From positions 3,828,671 to 3,892,670 of the forward strand of contig NZ_MCIF01000002.1 in assembly GCF_003268475.1 (NCBI RefSeq): a stretch of 64,000 nt of DNA, in the 5' to 3' direction. Source of the DNA: Thermogemmatispora tikiterensis (GTDB lineage Bacteria; Chloroflexota; Ktedonobacteria; Ktedonobacterales; Ktedonobacteraceae). The notes under the pieces were generated by a model. That model did no database searches, had not been told where the DNA came from, and saw only the letters and a program-made list of their open reading frames with translations. Numbering within the stretch: position 1 is the stretch's first letter; each line of letters opens with the position of its first letter. This document shows, piece by piece, positions 34,295 through 42,947 of this stretch. The translations under genes and the position numbers were made by a program.

Positions 34295-34870
34295 ATGAGC
34301 TGGAACCCAAATCCACAAGAACCGACACCGCCGCCCTATGAAGACCCTCAGCAGCCCTATCAGGGCTACCAGTATGGTCAGCACTATAGTGGCGGCTACG
34401 GTCAATATAGTCAGTATGGTCAGCAGCAACAGCAGCAGTACCGCTCTGGCCAGTGGGGCGGAGCGGGTTACTCGTTCGCCGAGAACGCTGCCATTGCCGC
34501 CGAGGCCAATGCACCGACTTCCTCTGGCTTGCCTGCCAATGTAGCAGCGGCTCTGAGCTACCTGCTCTTCTGGCTGAGCGGGCTGATCGTCTTTGCGACC
34601 GAGAAGCGCAATCGCTTTGTGCGCTTCCATGCCATGCAGTCATTGATCCTCTTTGGACTGGTCACTGTTGTTGTCTTAGCCTTACGGTTTATAGGCTTCA
34701 TTCCTGTGATTGGCGCTCTGGCTGGTTTTCTGAGCGCGCTGATTCAGCTGCTGGCTACCCTTGGCTGGGCTGCGTTAATCGTCCTGACCTTTCTGGGACG
34801 CCATATACGCTTGCCCGTCATTGGAGACTATGCCGAGCGTTACAGCGGTCCGGCTGGCCCTGGCTTTTGA
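34295..34870 (+). CDS. DUF4870 domain membrane protein, copy 2
   Basis: A 191-residue protein. An N-terminal Pro/Gln/Tyr/Gly-rich polar tail (1-55, beginning MSWNPNPQ) leads to the DUF4870 domain: AALSYLLFWLSGLIVFATEK, RNRFVRFHAMQSLILFG, two hydrophobic helices and the closing RLPVIGDYAERYSG. The family is of unknown function, with the His of RFHA conserved. ATG 34295 is chosen because all three paralogues start MSWNP; the ribosome site (AAAGAGTGAGTG) is modest. It is the middle of a tandem set of three, about 280-370 bp apart, so each may have its own promoter. Confidence 0.85.
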   Translation: MSWNPNPQEPTPPPYEDPQQPYQGYQYGQHYSGGYGQYSQYGQQQQQQYRSGQWGGAGYSFAENAAIAAEANAPTSSGLPANVAAALSYLLFWLSGLIVFATEKRNRFVRFHAMQSLILFGLVTVVVLALRFIGFIPVIGALAGFLSALIQLLATLGWAALIVLTFLGRHIRLPVIGDYAERYSGPAGPGF

Positions 34871-35239
34871 GAGATGAGCGTGGAGGCAGAAACGGCTCGC
34901 GGCCAGCAATGACCAGCCAGTCCTCTTCGCGATCTGCCGACTGGCGGCGGAGCTGCCCGCGGCGTGACGGTCGAGCGCCACGCCAGCTCAGCCCAGCCGG
35001 GGGTACAACCCTTCTCTGCAGTCCCACGTAATATGGAAGACAGGCAGAGGACTCTGAGTTGATGGGCTTGACTGAGGAAAGAGAGACCTCACCTGGCCTG
35101 GTCGTGGCGTCCTCTCTCTATCGCTATCGAGTGCGGTGCCCTCCTGGGGAGGGGCGCGGATCTGCCGTCTTCCCTCTCCAGGAATGTAGCCGCTTCCCTG
35201 AATGCAGAGCAGGCCAGAGAGCAGGAGTAGTGATTGACT
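34871..35239. other. Gap between DUF4870 copies 2 and 3
   Basis: No gene or clear regulatory site seen. The sequence shortly before copy 3 carries AGGAG, its likely ribosome site. Confidence 0.3.
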
Positions 35240-35878
35240 ATGAGTTGGAATCCAAACCAGCAGCCGGCGCAGGGGCCAGAATCACCGCAACCACAGCAGC
35301 CAGGCCCCGGCTATGGGGGATATCGGGGATACGGTAGTTACCAGCCTGGCTCGGGCAGCCCTCCCTATAGCTACAATCCCTACGGTCAGCAGCAGCAGCA
35401 GCAACAACAACAACAACAACAACAACAATATTACACCTATCAACCGCCCTCCAGCGTCACGCGTGCTGCCAGTGTCTTTGATCCCACCACGCTGAAGATG
35501 GATGCTAAAAGCGAGGCGCTTCTGAGCTACCTGTTCTGGTTTTTCACTGGCATCATCATCTTTCTGGTGGAGCGCAAGAATCGTTTTGTGCGTCTTCACG
35601 CCGCGCAATCGATCCTCTGGTTTGGGGGGCTAACCCTCCTCTTTGCCCTGGTGAAGGCTATCGGGCTTATCCCGGTACTGGGCACGTTCATTCTCGCCCT
35701 GCCCATCAGCTGTGCCACTGGCGTGATCCTGGTGGTTGGAGGACTCTCCTGGCTCTTTCTGATGCTGATGGCCTATCGTGGCTCCTCCTTCAAGTTGCCA
35801 GTGGTCGGCGATTACGCGGAGCGCCTGGCGGACCTCTTCATGAAGAAGCCGACCCAGCCTACGCCGCCCACTGCCTGA
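35240..35878 (+). CDS. DUF4870 domain membrane protein, copy 3, with poly-Gln linker
   Basis: A 212-residue paralogue of the two preceding genes. Its N-terminal tail (MSWNPNQQP) is longer and contains 14 consecutive Gln codons, then the domain with ALLSYLFWFFTGIIIFLVER, KNRFVRLHAAQSILWFG and KLPVVGDYAERL. The conserved His of the copy 2 RFHA motif is kept as RLHA. ATG 35240 gives the common start, but AGGAG is better spaced for a TTG at 35234, which would add two residues. Function unknown; the variable polar tails and conserved membrane part suggest a scaffold or stress-related membrane protein (inference). Confidence 0.85.
   Translation: MSWNPNQQPAQGPESPQPQQPGPGYGGYRGYGSYQPGSGSPPYSYNPYGQQQQQQQQQQQQQQYYTYQPPSSVTRAASVFDPTTLKMDAKSEALLSYLFWFFTGIIIFLVERKNRFVRLHAAQSILWFGGLTLLFALVKAIGLIPVLGTFILALPISCATGVILVVGGLSWLFLMLMAYRGSSFKLPVVGDYAERLADLFMKKPTQPTPPTA
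35387..35428 (+). repeat. (CAG)5(CAA)9 trinucleotide repeat
   Basis: Five CAG then nine CAA codons encode 14 glutamines in the N-terminal tail of DUF4870 copy 3. It changes length in multiples of three, so it would vary the linker, not the frame. Confidence 0.9.
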
Positions 35879-36051
35879 CAGGAGGAAGGAGTGGGAGAAG
35901 GCCGTGGGAGACACTCCGCGAACAAGGGAGGCACGGCAGTCTCACAGCGAGGCAGGCGGACAGACAGGCTTGGCCTGTTCCTGTTCCACCCCTGGAAGCC
36001 TCACAGGCCTGCGTGGAAGAGAGCGGCTCTGGCAGGGGCGCCTGCCTCGCC

Positions 36052-36453
36052 TCATGAAGAAGACGAGGACGACGGCGAAGAAGGAGAAGACAGCCCCTGC
36101 TGCAGACGCTGAATAATCTCCTTGAGGCGACGCGTCTCTGCCTCGTGCTGCTCACGCAGCCGGGCGATCTCCTGTTCCATCTCCTGCTGCATTTGCTCCA
36201 TGCGATCTTTCATATGGAGGATCGCCTCTACGCCAGCCAGGTTCACCCCCAGATCACGCATGAGCCGGCGGATGTGGATCACGCGCTCGATGTCCTTATC
36301 GGAATAGAGGCGTGGGCTATGGGGGCTATTGCCTTTCCGGGCAGGAGAGATCAGCCCGAGGCGCTCATAGTGGCGTAGAGTTTGTTCATGCACCTGGGCC
36401 TTCTCGGCGGCGACGCTAATGATATACCAGGCACCATCCTCACGCTCCGGCAC
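36052..36453 (-). CDS. hspR: MerR-family heat-shock regulator HspR
   Basis: A 133-residue MerR-type regulator. It starts with WYIISVAAEKAQVHEQTLRHYERLGLISPAR, the HspR form of the winged helix, and continues with RLYSDKDIERVIHIRRLMRDLGVNLAGVEAIL. A coiled-coil helix (about 85-118) follows, ending in a Ser/Pro tail. HspR represses dnaK, clpB or lon type genes in Actinobacteria and relatives. The GTG start lies behind GGAGGTACC. It is on the strand of dnaJ and grpE but 404 bp away, so it may have its own promoter. No intact HAIR operator was found in the window. Confidence 0.85.
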   Translation of the reverse strand: MPEREDGAWYIISVAAEKAQVHEQTLRHYERLGLISPARKGNSPHSPRLYSDKDIERVIHIRRLMRDLGVNLAGVEAILHMKDRMEQMQQEMEQEIARLREQHEAETRRLKEIIQRLQQGLSSPSSPSSSSSS

Positions 36454-36857
36454 GGTACCTCCCTCCTTCCTTCCTAGTGCTCAGGCCGTGCCTGGCCGCT
36501 GCCCGGCCTGCTCTCTCTCAGCCTACTTGAGCATGAGCCGAGCAGACAGGAGAGCGGCGGGCGAGCAAAGCTGTCTGGCCAGCCTGCCATGCTACGTGAA
36601 CGCATGAGCGTGTCAGTCAACTTGCTCGGTGCAGACGGGTGATCGCGCGAGCCAGCGAGCGATCACTGCAGACGATCAGAACGATCATCAAGTCATCGTC
36701 AGCCTATAGGACCAGCGATCAGACCGGGCGGATAGACGTCGCCCCGCCCCGGGCCAGCAGGCCCGCCCTAAGCCAGCGATCTATAGAGCTGCTGGCTGAC
36801 TGCCGGTTGATAGGTTGGAGCGATCGGGCGAGATGAGTCAGGGCGAGCACCGGCTGC
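36454..36857. other. Gap between hspR and dnaJ
   Basis: No gene, terminator or recognisable operator seen in this 404-bp stretch; composition is GC-rich with a few GATC/GATCAG words. Confidence 0.3.
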
Positions 36858-37859
36858 TCAGGTAGCCGAACGAACCTCGACGTTGCGCGTGCGGGCCAGC
36901 TGTTCGAAGAGCTGACGCTCCTCATCAGTGAGGTGCATGGGCAGCACCACCCGCACCCGCGCGTAGAGATTGCCCTGGCCCTCGCTCCGCAGACGGGGCA
37001 TGCCTTTGCCCGCCAGGCGGAACAGCCGCCCGTTCTGGGTTTCCGGTGGGATGGTTAGCATCAGCTTCCGTCCGTCGGGGAGAGGAACGAGCGCCTCTCC
37101 GCCCAGCAGGGCCTTATAGAGATCCACATCGATATCCAGATAGAGATCGTCACCGCGGCGTTCAAAGACCGGATCGGGTTTGACGCTAATGATCAGGTAG
37201 AGATCGCCGCGCGGCCCGCCGCCGATGCCGGGCTGGCCCTCACCAGCAACGCGGATGCGCGAGCCATTGTCTACGCCAGCAGGGATCTTGACCTGGATTT
37301 TCTTGCTGCGCACGACCGTGCCCTGGGCGCCACAGGTCGCGCAGGCCCGTCCATGCACCTCGCCGATGCCCTGGCAGACGGGGCAAATCTCGGTCGACTG
37401 GATGTTGAAGGTGCGCGTGCCACCGGTATAGGCTTCACGCAATGTCACCTCGACCGGCTGCTCGATATTGTCCCCGGCGCGTCGCCGGAACTCCTGGCGT
37501 GGCGTGCGGGCGCTACGCCCGAAAAGCGCCTCGAAGAAATCGGAGAAGCCACTGTTGCTCTCGAAATCGAGCGTTGAGGAGCGGCCACTGCCATAAGGAT
37601 AGGAACGCCGAAAGCCCGAGAAACCGGCGAACTGATCCTGCCAATTGGGGCCGAGCGCATCGTACTTGCGCCGCTTCTCCGGGTCAGAGAGCACCTCGTA
37701 CGCCTCATTAATCTCCTTAAACTTCTCCTCGGCGAAGCGGTCACCCGGGTTCACATCGGGGTGATATTTGCGGGCCAGCTTGCGAAAGGCCTTCTTAATC
37801 TCATCGGCGCTGGCCCCGCGAGCAACGCCGAGGATCTTGTAGTAGTCTTTATATTCCAT
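36858..37859 (-). CDS. dnaJ: DnaJ-family co-chaperone with half-size zinc domain
   Basis: A 333-residue Hsp40. The J domain (1-70) has the HPD triad at 33-35. A Gly/Phe-rich segment covers about 75-125 ([14 protein letters not shown]). The zinc region has only two CxxC pairs (C159-x-x-C162 and C173-x-x-C176) where full DnaJ has four, so it can bind one zinc. The C-terminal domains ([46 protein letters not shown]) are intact. It would stimulate DnaK ATPase. AAAGGGGCGGG precedes the ATG. It lies downstream of grpE on the same strand. The symbol follows position; cbpA would be an alternative. Confidence 0.92.
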   Translation of the reverse strand: MEYKDYYKILGVARGASADEIKKAFRKLARKYHPDVNPGDRFAEEKFKEINEAYEVLSDPEKRRKYDALGPNWQDQFAGFSGFRRSYPYGSGRSSTLDFESNSGFSDFFEALFGRSARTPRQEFRRRAGDNIEQPVEVTLREAYTGGTRTFNIQSTEICPVCQGIGEVHGRACATCGAQGTVVRSKKIQVKIPAGVDNGSRIRVAGEGQPGIGGGPRGDLYLIISVKPDPVFERRGDDLYLDIDVDLYKALLGGEALVPLPDGRKLMLTIPPETQNGRLFRLAGKGMPRLRSEGQGNLYARVRVVLPMHLTDEERQLFEQLARTRNVEVRSAT

Positions 37860-38226
37860 CTGCCCGCCCCTTTGTTTGTACGTTGAGAGCTGCTGGCTCT
37901 GATGGCTAGCTTGCCAGCTTCTGCCAGCGCGCCTGCTTGCGGAGCCACTACGAGTCTATCAGCTTTGGGGAACCCTACCACCTTACCACCGGCCTGTGAC
38001 CATCTCCGGCCTGGAGTCGAAACCGAAGTGCAGGGAAAGGCCTCCTGCCTGCCGTCCTGGGCGAGAAGGAGCGATATGCGCTGAGACAGCTCGCCTGCTG
38101 GCTGCCTGGCTGCCTGCCTGCCTGCATCATGTCCCGAGGACCCTGATAGTCAGGCTCGGCGCGGCGCGGCGCGGCTGGCGTGAGTTGCCTGGCTTGGGAT
38201 TGGGCCTTCCCCTGGCGGTCGCCGAC
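37860..38226. other. Gap between dnaJ and grpE with short repeats
   Basis: No gene seen. It contains a GCCT tetranucleotide run near 38099-38125 and three and a half CGGCG units near 38158-38175. dnaK would be expected here in many relatives but is absent. Confidence 0.4.
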
Positions 38227-38934
38227 TCAGGCCTCTCCCTGTTGTTCGCGCTCCTTATTGCTAGCGGCCACCGTCACTTTAACGCGGGCAGGGCGCAGCG
38301 TTTCATCGCTCAACTTATAGCCCTTACGGACCTCCTCCACGACGATGCCCTCCGGCTTCTCGCTGTCCTCGACGGCCTCGACCGCCTCATGGATATAGGG
38401 GTTGAACTGCTCGCCCACGGTAGGCACTGGGGTCAGGCCCTCACTGCGAATCAGCTCATTCATCTGCCAGGCCACCAGGCGCAACGTTTGCTGCAGGCCC
38501 TGGCGATCCAGGCTATCCTGATAGGCCAGCGCGCGATCCAGGTTATCCATCACCTCAAGCAACTTGTTCAGTAGAGCCTTCTTCTGCTGCAGAACGCGAT
38601 CGGCAATCTCGCGCTCACGCCGCTTGCGGAAGTTTTCCAGATCAGCGCGCTCGCGGACAAACTTGTCCCAGTTCTCACGAGCTTCCTGGCGAGCCTGGGC
38701 GAGCTGGGCCGCCAGATCAGCAAGCTGGGCCTCCAGTTGAGCAATGCGCTCCTCTGGCGTGGGGCTGGGCTGCTCCTCTGCGGTGGCAGCGGGCGTCTCT
38801 GTAGACTCGGCTGGCGCTGCGGCGGCAGTGGCTTCCGGCTGCTCCTTTTGGGGCGTCTCAGCCGCCAGTTCCTGACCTTGGGGCGTTTGCTCAGGCTGCG
38901 GCCTCTCAGTAGTTTCCCTGGGTTCGTCCGTCAT
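38227..38934 (-). CDS. grpE: Nucleotide exchange factor GrpE
   Basis: A 235-residue co-chaperone that releases ADP from DnaK. A long acidic, Ala/Pro/Glu-rich N terminus (1-65) is followed by the coiled coil (about 65-115, ERIAQLEAQLADLAAQLAQA), FVRERADLENFRKRREREI, LLEVMDNLDRALAY and the beta domain (FNPYIHEAVEAVEDSEKPEG, VVEEVRKGYKLSDETLRPARV). The ATG at 38934 with GGGGAG ahead is better than the in-frame start at 38955. A consensus promoter lies 150 bp upstream. dnaK is not adjacent. Confidence 0.95.
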   Translation of the reverse strand: MTDEPRETTERPQPEQTPQGQELAAETPQKEQPEATAAAAPAESTETPAATAEEQPSPTPEERIAQLEAQLADLAAQLAQARQEARENWDKFVRERADLENFRKRREREIADRVLQQKKALLNKLLEVMDNLDRALAYQDSLDRQGLQQTLRLVAWQMNELIRSEGLTPVPTVGEQFNPYIHEAVEAVEDSEKPEGIVVEEVRKGYKLSDETLRPARVKVTVAASNKEREQQGEA

Positions 38935-39081
38935 AACAACACTCCCCTCGTGCATACGTCTTGAGTCTATCTAGAATGGCACAGGGCGCAGCTCTAAGCC
39001 GCACCCCGCCAGCGGTCCTCTCTCGTTTTTGCACGCTTGCTCTGGAGCAAGCGCTCTCTCCAGGAGATTTACTATTGTTCT

Positions 39082-39110
39082 AGTATAAATTTTGAGCCTG
39101 CTCTTGTCAA
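39082..39110 (-). promoter_or_regulatory. Consensus promoter for grpE
   Basis: The minus strand has TTGACA (39110-39105), 17 bp, TATACT (39087-39082). It is a housekeeping-type promoter; no heat-shock sigma pattern is needed. The start point is near 39075. Confidence 0.8.
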
Positions 39111-39220
39111 GTTATGGCGAGAGCGAGCCAGCAACCAGCCCCATTGTCACCTGGCCGCTAAGGGGCAGAGAGAGGCGAGCAAAAGCAAAGGCAGGGGCGA
39201 GTCTGAGGTCGGACGAGCGG

Positions 39221-40231
39221 CTAGTCGCTCTCTGCCAGCATCTGGGTCGATTCCTCCTGCTCTGTTTCGTTCTCCTGCCAGCGTGGTCCGCGTTCGAGCA
39301 GAATCGGCCCAAAAAGGGTTTCCTGGCGAACACTGATACGCTCGTGTTTCCACAGGTCGAGCATGGCCAGAAAAGTCACCACGATCACCAGGCGCGAAGC
39401 GCCCGGTTCTAGCAAATCACTCAGCCAGAGGCGCGGGGTCGTGCGCAGACGAGTGGTGATGACCGCTATGCGCTCGCTTACGCGCACGCGTGCCGCGGGG
39501 AGCACCAGGCTCCCGTTGGCCTCTGCCTCGGCGCGGCTGCGAGTCTCAAGCAGACGACGGAAACTGCGAGCGAGCGCCTCGACCTCCAGACCGACTAAGG
39601 TTGGAGGAGTCCAGGCCAGTTGGGCTTCGATACCAGCCAGCAGGCTGGAGCGTCCGTAGGTCTGGAGGCCCGCCTCCGCTCGCTGGCGCAGGACTGAAGC
39701 GATCTCTTTAGCGATCTTATATTCCTTCAGATGGCGTTCCAGCTCGGCAGCCATTTCCTCGGCCTGGCGGGTCTCCTCCGAGATCTCCTGGCGCGGGTTA
39801 CGCGGCAAGAGGCTTTGCGATTTGATAAAGAGCAAACGAGCGGCGATAGCGACGAAGGCGGCCATGTTCGCCAGGGGCAGCTCTTCCTCGTGCCAGCGGC
39901 GCAGATAGGCCAGGTATTGATCTGTGACGGCTACCAGGGAGATGGTGGTGATCTCCATCTGGCGTTTCTCGATCAGGTAGAGCAGAAGCTCCAGAGGCCC
40001 CTCAAAAACTGGCAGGCGCACGATGTAGCCGGTCTGGGGCAATCCCCAGAGTTCGGAGGCTCCCTGTAGAGGAAACTGGGTAGCCCTCTCTTCGCGCTCC
40101 CTCGCCTGCTCTGACTCCTCCCCTTGGCTGTGGGTCTGAGCATGGCGGGGCCTGGGCACTGGGTGGGAGAGAGGGAGAGAGGAAGTGGCCGTCGCCTGGG
40201 CCTGGCTGTTGCGCTCCTTGTCCTGTGTCAT
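39221..40231 (-). CDS. scpA: Segregation and condensation protein A
   Basis: A 336-residue kleisin that joins SMC and ScpB in chromosome condensation. The kleisin start is VRLPVFEGPLELLLYLIEKR (71-90), followed by EITTISLVAVTDQYLAYL, MAAFVAIAARLLFIKSQSLLP and the C-terminal winged helix near VVTFLAMLDLWKHERISV. About 68 extra residues, charged and Pro/Gln-rich, precede the kleisin part and look disordered. It has its own promoter at 40369-40397. The site-2 protease and HD genes precede it on the same strand. The usual partner scpB does not follow. Confidence 0.92.
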   Translation of the reverse strand: MTQDKERNSQAQATATSSLPLSHPVPRPRHAQTHSQGEESEQAREREERATQFPLQGASELWGLPQTGYIVRLPVFEGPLELLLYLIEKRQMEITTISLVAVTDQYLAYLRRWHEEELPLANMAAFVAIAARLLFIKSQSLLPRNPRQEISEETRQAEEMAAELERHLKEYKIAKEIASVLRQRAEAGLQTYGRSSLLAGIEAQLAWTPPTLVGLEVEALARSFRRLLETRSRAEAEANGSLVLPAARVRVSERIAVITTRLRTTPRLWLSDLLEPGASRLVIVVTFLAMLDLWKHERISVRQETLFGPILLERGPRWQENETEQEESTQMLAESD

Positions 40232-40368
40232 GCCGACAAACCTCGTCTGTGATGGGTGGCCTATAGCTGGCTGCTCGTGTCCAGCGCCGGGCAGCGCCAG
40301 GGCTGATCACAGTGGGACGGACGTGAGTCGAACTGTGCTGGCTGGCCCGCATGGACCTGGGTAAGGTC

Positions 40369-40397
40369 AGTATAAAAGGAGAGAGAAGAGCGGTCAA
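40369..40397 (-). promoter_or_regulatory. Promoter for scpA
   Basis: TTGACC (40397-40392), 17 bp, TATACT (40374-40369) on the minus strand, about 140 bp before the scpA start and after the HD gene stop. Confidence 0.75.
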
Positions 40398-40443
40398 ATC
40401 CTTCTCCTGGCCAGTTAGCCAGCATGCTATCTCACCCGGCTGG

Positions 40444-41034
40444 CTAAGATTGCTCATCAACCCGATGCAGCTCGGCGGCGGGTCCATCGGGCTGGTGGTG
40501 CGTACGGATATAGAGTACCGTGCGTTCGGAGAGGCCAGCCTGAGCTGCAAGAGTGGCCCCAATGTCTGCATGCCACCAGGCGTAGCCGAGCGCCTGCCGC
40601 CAACGAGGCAGCTCTGGCCGCGGATAGGCTGCCATACGTGCCAGCAGATGGGGAGCGAAGTGTTTACCGAGCACAATCACGGGCCGTGTCCAGAAAGGCA
40701 CGCGCCCATTGCCCTTGCCCACATCGTGCAGGAGCGCGGCGATCAGCAGCTCCTGGTCATGGCAGCCGCTCGCCAGCAGGCCGCGGTAGACGCGCAGGCA
40801 ATGGGCCTGGTCTGCGAGCGACATACTCTCAAAAAGAGCAAGCGCGGCAGGGGGCAGGATGGCTGCTAGCTCGGCACGCTCGGCGCTGCTCAGAGGACGA
40901 CTGGGAGCAAGCTGGGCCCAAACCTGCTTGAGGCGATAGCCGATACGTCCAAATAGCGACAGACCATATGGTCGCTGTGGCCTGACTCTCGCGCTCTCCT
41001 GGCGCTCTTCTTTCTCTATCGGAGCTACACCCAT
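40444..41034 (-). CDS. HD-domain phosphohydrolase-like protein
   Basis: A 196-residue protein with an HD metal-dependent phosphohydrolase core: H80 or nearby in DQAHCLRVY, the H103-D104 pair in LLHDVGKGNGRVPFW, and later His residues in AWWHADIGATLA and IRTHHQPDG. The layout resembles HDIG/HD-GYP-related or YfbR-like proteins; the substrate could be a nucleotide or phosphoester. There is no membrane segment. It begins 8 bp after the site-2 protease stop, with GGGAG directly before the ATG, so translation is probably coupled to that gene. Confidence 0.82.
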   Translation of the reverse strand: MGVAPIEKEERQESARVRPQRPYGLSLFGRIGYRLKQVWAQLAPSRPLSSAERAELAAILPPAALALFESMSLADQAHCLRVYRGLLASGCHDQELLIAALLHDVGKGNGRVPFWTRPVIVLGKHFAPHLLARMAAYPRPELPRWRQALGYAWWHADIGATLAAQAGLSERTVLYIRTHHQPDGPAAELHRVDEQS

Positions 41035-41042
41035 CTCCCTGC

Positions 41043-41774
41043 TCAGAAGCTGTAGATTTGCGCAACATTGGTTGCGCTCAGGTTGGTCACCAGGCCAGCC
41101 AGGAAAAAGGCCCCTTCACGGATATAGTCGGGAATATGGGCCAGGAAAAAGCCGGGCATCTGGGCAAGCTCGGCGATGAAGGGGACGATGAAGAATAGCG
41201 CCAGGATGATCAGGGGACCCCAGGGGCCAGAGCGTGCAAACTGCAGGGCCTGGCGTGTTGGCAGCAGAATATAGACAATCTGGTAGCCATCAAGCGGGTA
41301 GACTGGCAGGAGATTCAGGATGGTCAAGGCCAGATTAGTGCAGCTGAAGACCATCAGGAATTGCGGTATGCGCAGCAGTACTGCATTCTCCGAGACCAGC
41401 GGGTAGACGAGGCGCGCGATCACAGCAAAGACCAGGCCCACTAGCAGACTAAAAATCGGGCCAGCCAGAGCAACCAACAAGGGACCGCTGGTACGTCCGC
41501 CGCGCAGCTTCCAGGGATCGGTCTTCACTGGCTGGCCCCAGCCCAGGCCAACTGGCCCAAAGGCGATGGGCATAAAGGCCAGAATCAGGCACAGCAGCGT
41601 CCCAAGCGGATCGAGATGGCGGCGCAGGCTCAATGTATAGCGTCCCTCGACCCGGGGCGTTGGATCGCCGAGCCAGATCGCCATTTGGGCATGAGCGAAC
41701 TCGTGCAGCAGAATGGCGATCAAAAATGAAACGACGATCATCAACGCCAAAACCACATTGATTTTCGTCTCCAT
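41043..41774 (-). CDS. Site-2 protease family (M50) membrane metalloprotease
   Basis: A 243-residue intramembrane protease. The zinc motif H24-E-x-x-H28 (LLHEFAHA) lies in the first membrane helix, and the third ligand D162 lies in NLLPVYPLDGYQ, the LDG motif of the family. About six membrane segments are visible; no PDZ domain is present, so it belongs to the short group (SpoIVFB/Rv-like). It may cut a membrane-bound regulator. The first gene of a run with the HD protein and perhaps scpA. The substrate is unknown. Confidence 0.92.
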   Translation of the reverse strand: METKINVVLALMIVVSFLIAILLHEFAHAQMAIWLGDPTPRVEGRYTLSLRRHLDPLGTLLCLILAFMPIAFGPVGLGWGQPVKTDPWKLRGGRTSGPLLVALAGPIFSLLVGLVFAVIARLVYPLVSENAVLLRIPQFLMVFSCTNLALTILNLLPVYPLDGYQIVYILLPTRQALQFARSGPWGPLIILALFFIVPFIAELAQMPGFFLAHIPDYIREGAFFLAGLVTNLSATNVAQIYSF

Positions 41775-41946
41775 CGCTTTCCTCGTTGTCGATATCGGAT
41801 CTCTGTGCAGGCTCCGTAGAGGCTGGCGTTTGACTCCAGGCAGGCGCTTCTGGCCAGGGAGATCCTCCTGTGAGCTGATGAGTGGCCGGCCTGGTGCATC
41901 TGCTTCCGGTGCTCAGCCTCTCTCGGGTGACGGACTGACATGGCTT

Positions 41947-42870
41947 TTATGGGCTGACCAGCAGGTCGATCTCCATCGCTTCTCGGGCCAGGCGCGACCG
42001 ACTGAACTGCCGGCGAGTAGCGGACTCGATGCGTTCCAGCTTCTGGTCATCGTAGGTTGGCTCGTGGTGAAAGAGAACCAGCTCGCGTACCCTGGCCAAT
42101 TGCGCCACTGTCGCCGCCATCTCGTAAGTACTATGGCCGAAGCCGCGCCGCGCATGCTGATAATCTTCGGGAGTATACTGAGCATCGTGGATGAGGAGAT
42201 CGGCCCGTTCCAGGAAAGCCAGCATCTCGCTCTGGTACTCCTCTCCCCACTCTAGATCAGTGGCGTAGATCAAGCGCCGCCCGGCGTGTTCGATAGCGTA
42301 AAGCAGCGAGCCGTTCTGTGGATGGAGGGTCGTAAACCGGGCATGAACGCGGACCTCCGTCGGTAAAGGTGGCGGCTCCCAGGCAGCCTGATGTTCTTGC
42401 AGCAAGAGCGGCTGCTTGTAACCTGGTTTCCAGATGATCCACATGTTATCTTCCAGCGTGTAGAAGGCTCGCTGCGATGGTAGCTGACGAATATCGACGG
42501 GAAAGTAGGGTGGCGACATGATGGGTACAACAAGCCCTTCGACATCACGTCCAGCAAGGCGGGGACCAAAGAAGTCGATGCTGACCGTTGGTTCATAGAG
42601 AGGAGCAAAGAAAGGCAGTCCGAGCAGGTGGTCGCCATGCGCGTGAGTGATCAGCAGCGCGATGTGGAGCGCATTGCCGTTGCTGCGCCGCAGCAGCGAA
42701 TCGCCCAGGGCGATAATGCCGCTGCCGGCGTCCAGCACCAGCGTACGCCCGCTGGCGTCCACCTCGACGCAGGCGGTATTGCCACCGTAGCGCAGCGTCT
42801 GTGTTCCTGGTACCGGGTAGCTGCCGCGCACGCCCCAGAAGCGAACACGGAAACGCGGCTTCTCAGCCAT
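41947..42870 (-). CDS. MBL-fold metallohydrolase
   Basis: A 307-residue metallo-beta-lactamase-fold hydrolase. RFWGVRGSYPVPG at the start, YGGNTACVEV, and the zinc motif H76-A-H78-G-D80-H81 (ITHAHGDH) are characteristic; later ligands are in ATDLEWG, LLIHDAQYTPED and GFGHSTYE, and the last is LFHHEPTYDD. The pattern resembles the cyclic-nucleotide phosphodiesterase/ribonuclease Z-like branch that includes proteins linked to response regulators. ATG 42870 with GGAG ahead is chosen over the frame upstream, which is non-homologous. A promoter lies 49 bp upstream. Confidence 0.9.
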   Translation of the reverse strand: MAEKPRFRVRFWGVRGSYPVPGTQTLRYGGNTACVEVDASGRTLVLDAGSGIIALGDSLLRRSNGNALHIALLITHAHGDHLLGLPFFAPLYEPTVSIDFFGPRLAGRDVEGLVVPIMSPPYFPVDIRQLPSQRAFYTLEDNMWIIWKPGYKQPLLLQEHQAAWEPPPLPTEVRVHARFTTLHPQNGSLLYAIEHAGRRLIYATDLEWGEEYQSEMLAFLERADLLIHDAQYTPEDYQHARRGFGHSTYEMAATVAQLARVRELVLFHHEPTYDDQKLERIESATRRQFSRSRLAREAMEIDLLVSP

Positions 42871-42918
42871 CAGTTGCTCCTTCGTGCCTGCTGACGTATT
42901 GCCTGTCGTTGCATGGTA

Positions 42919-42947
42919 ATTATAGCTTGCGCTGCTCTCCTTGAAAA
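42919..42947 (-). promoter_or_regulatory. Promoter for the MBL-fold gene
   Basis: A perfect TATAAT (42924-42919) on the minus strand with TTTTCA (42947-42942) at 17 bp. The start point is about 42912. Confidence 0.6.

Noticed and set aside
38099..38175. Short GCCT and CGGCG runs as functional elements
   Set aside because: Similar tetranucleotide runs occur in several gaps (13766, 18919, 47736) and look like general low complexity.
38960..38980. CTTGAGT half site before grpE, as for an HspR HAIR operator
   Set aside because: The second half (ACTCAAG after 7 bp) is absent; the sequence there is GAATGGC.
40002..40676. 224-codon minus-strand frame spanning the HD gene end and the scpA start
   Set aside because: It overlaps two conserved genes on the same strand in another frame and has no domain.
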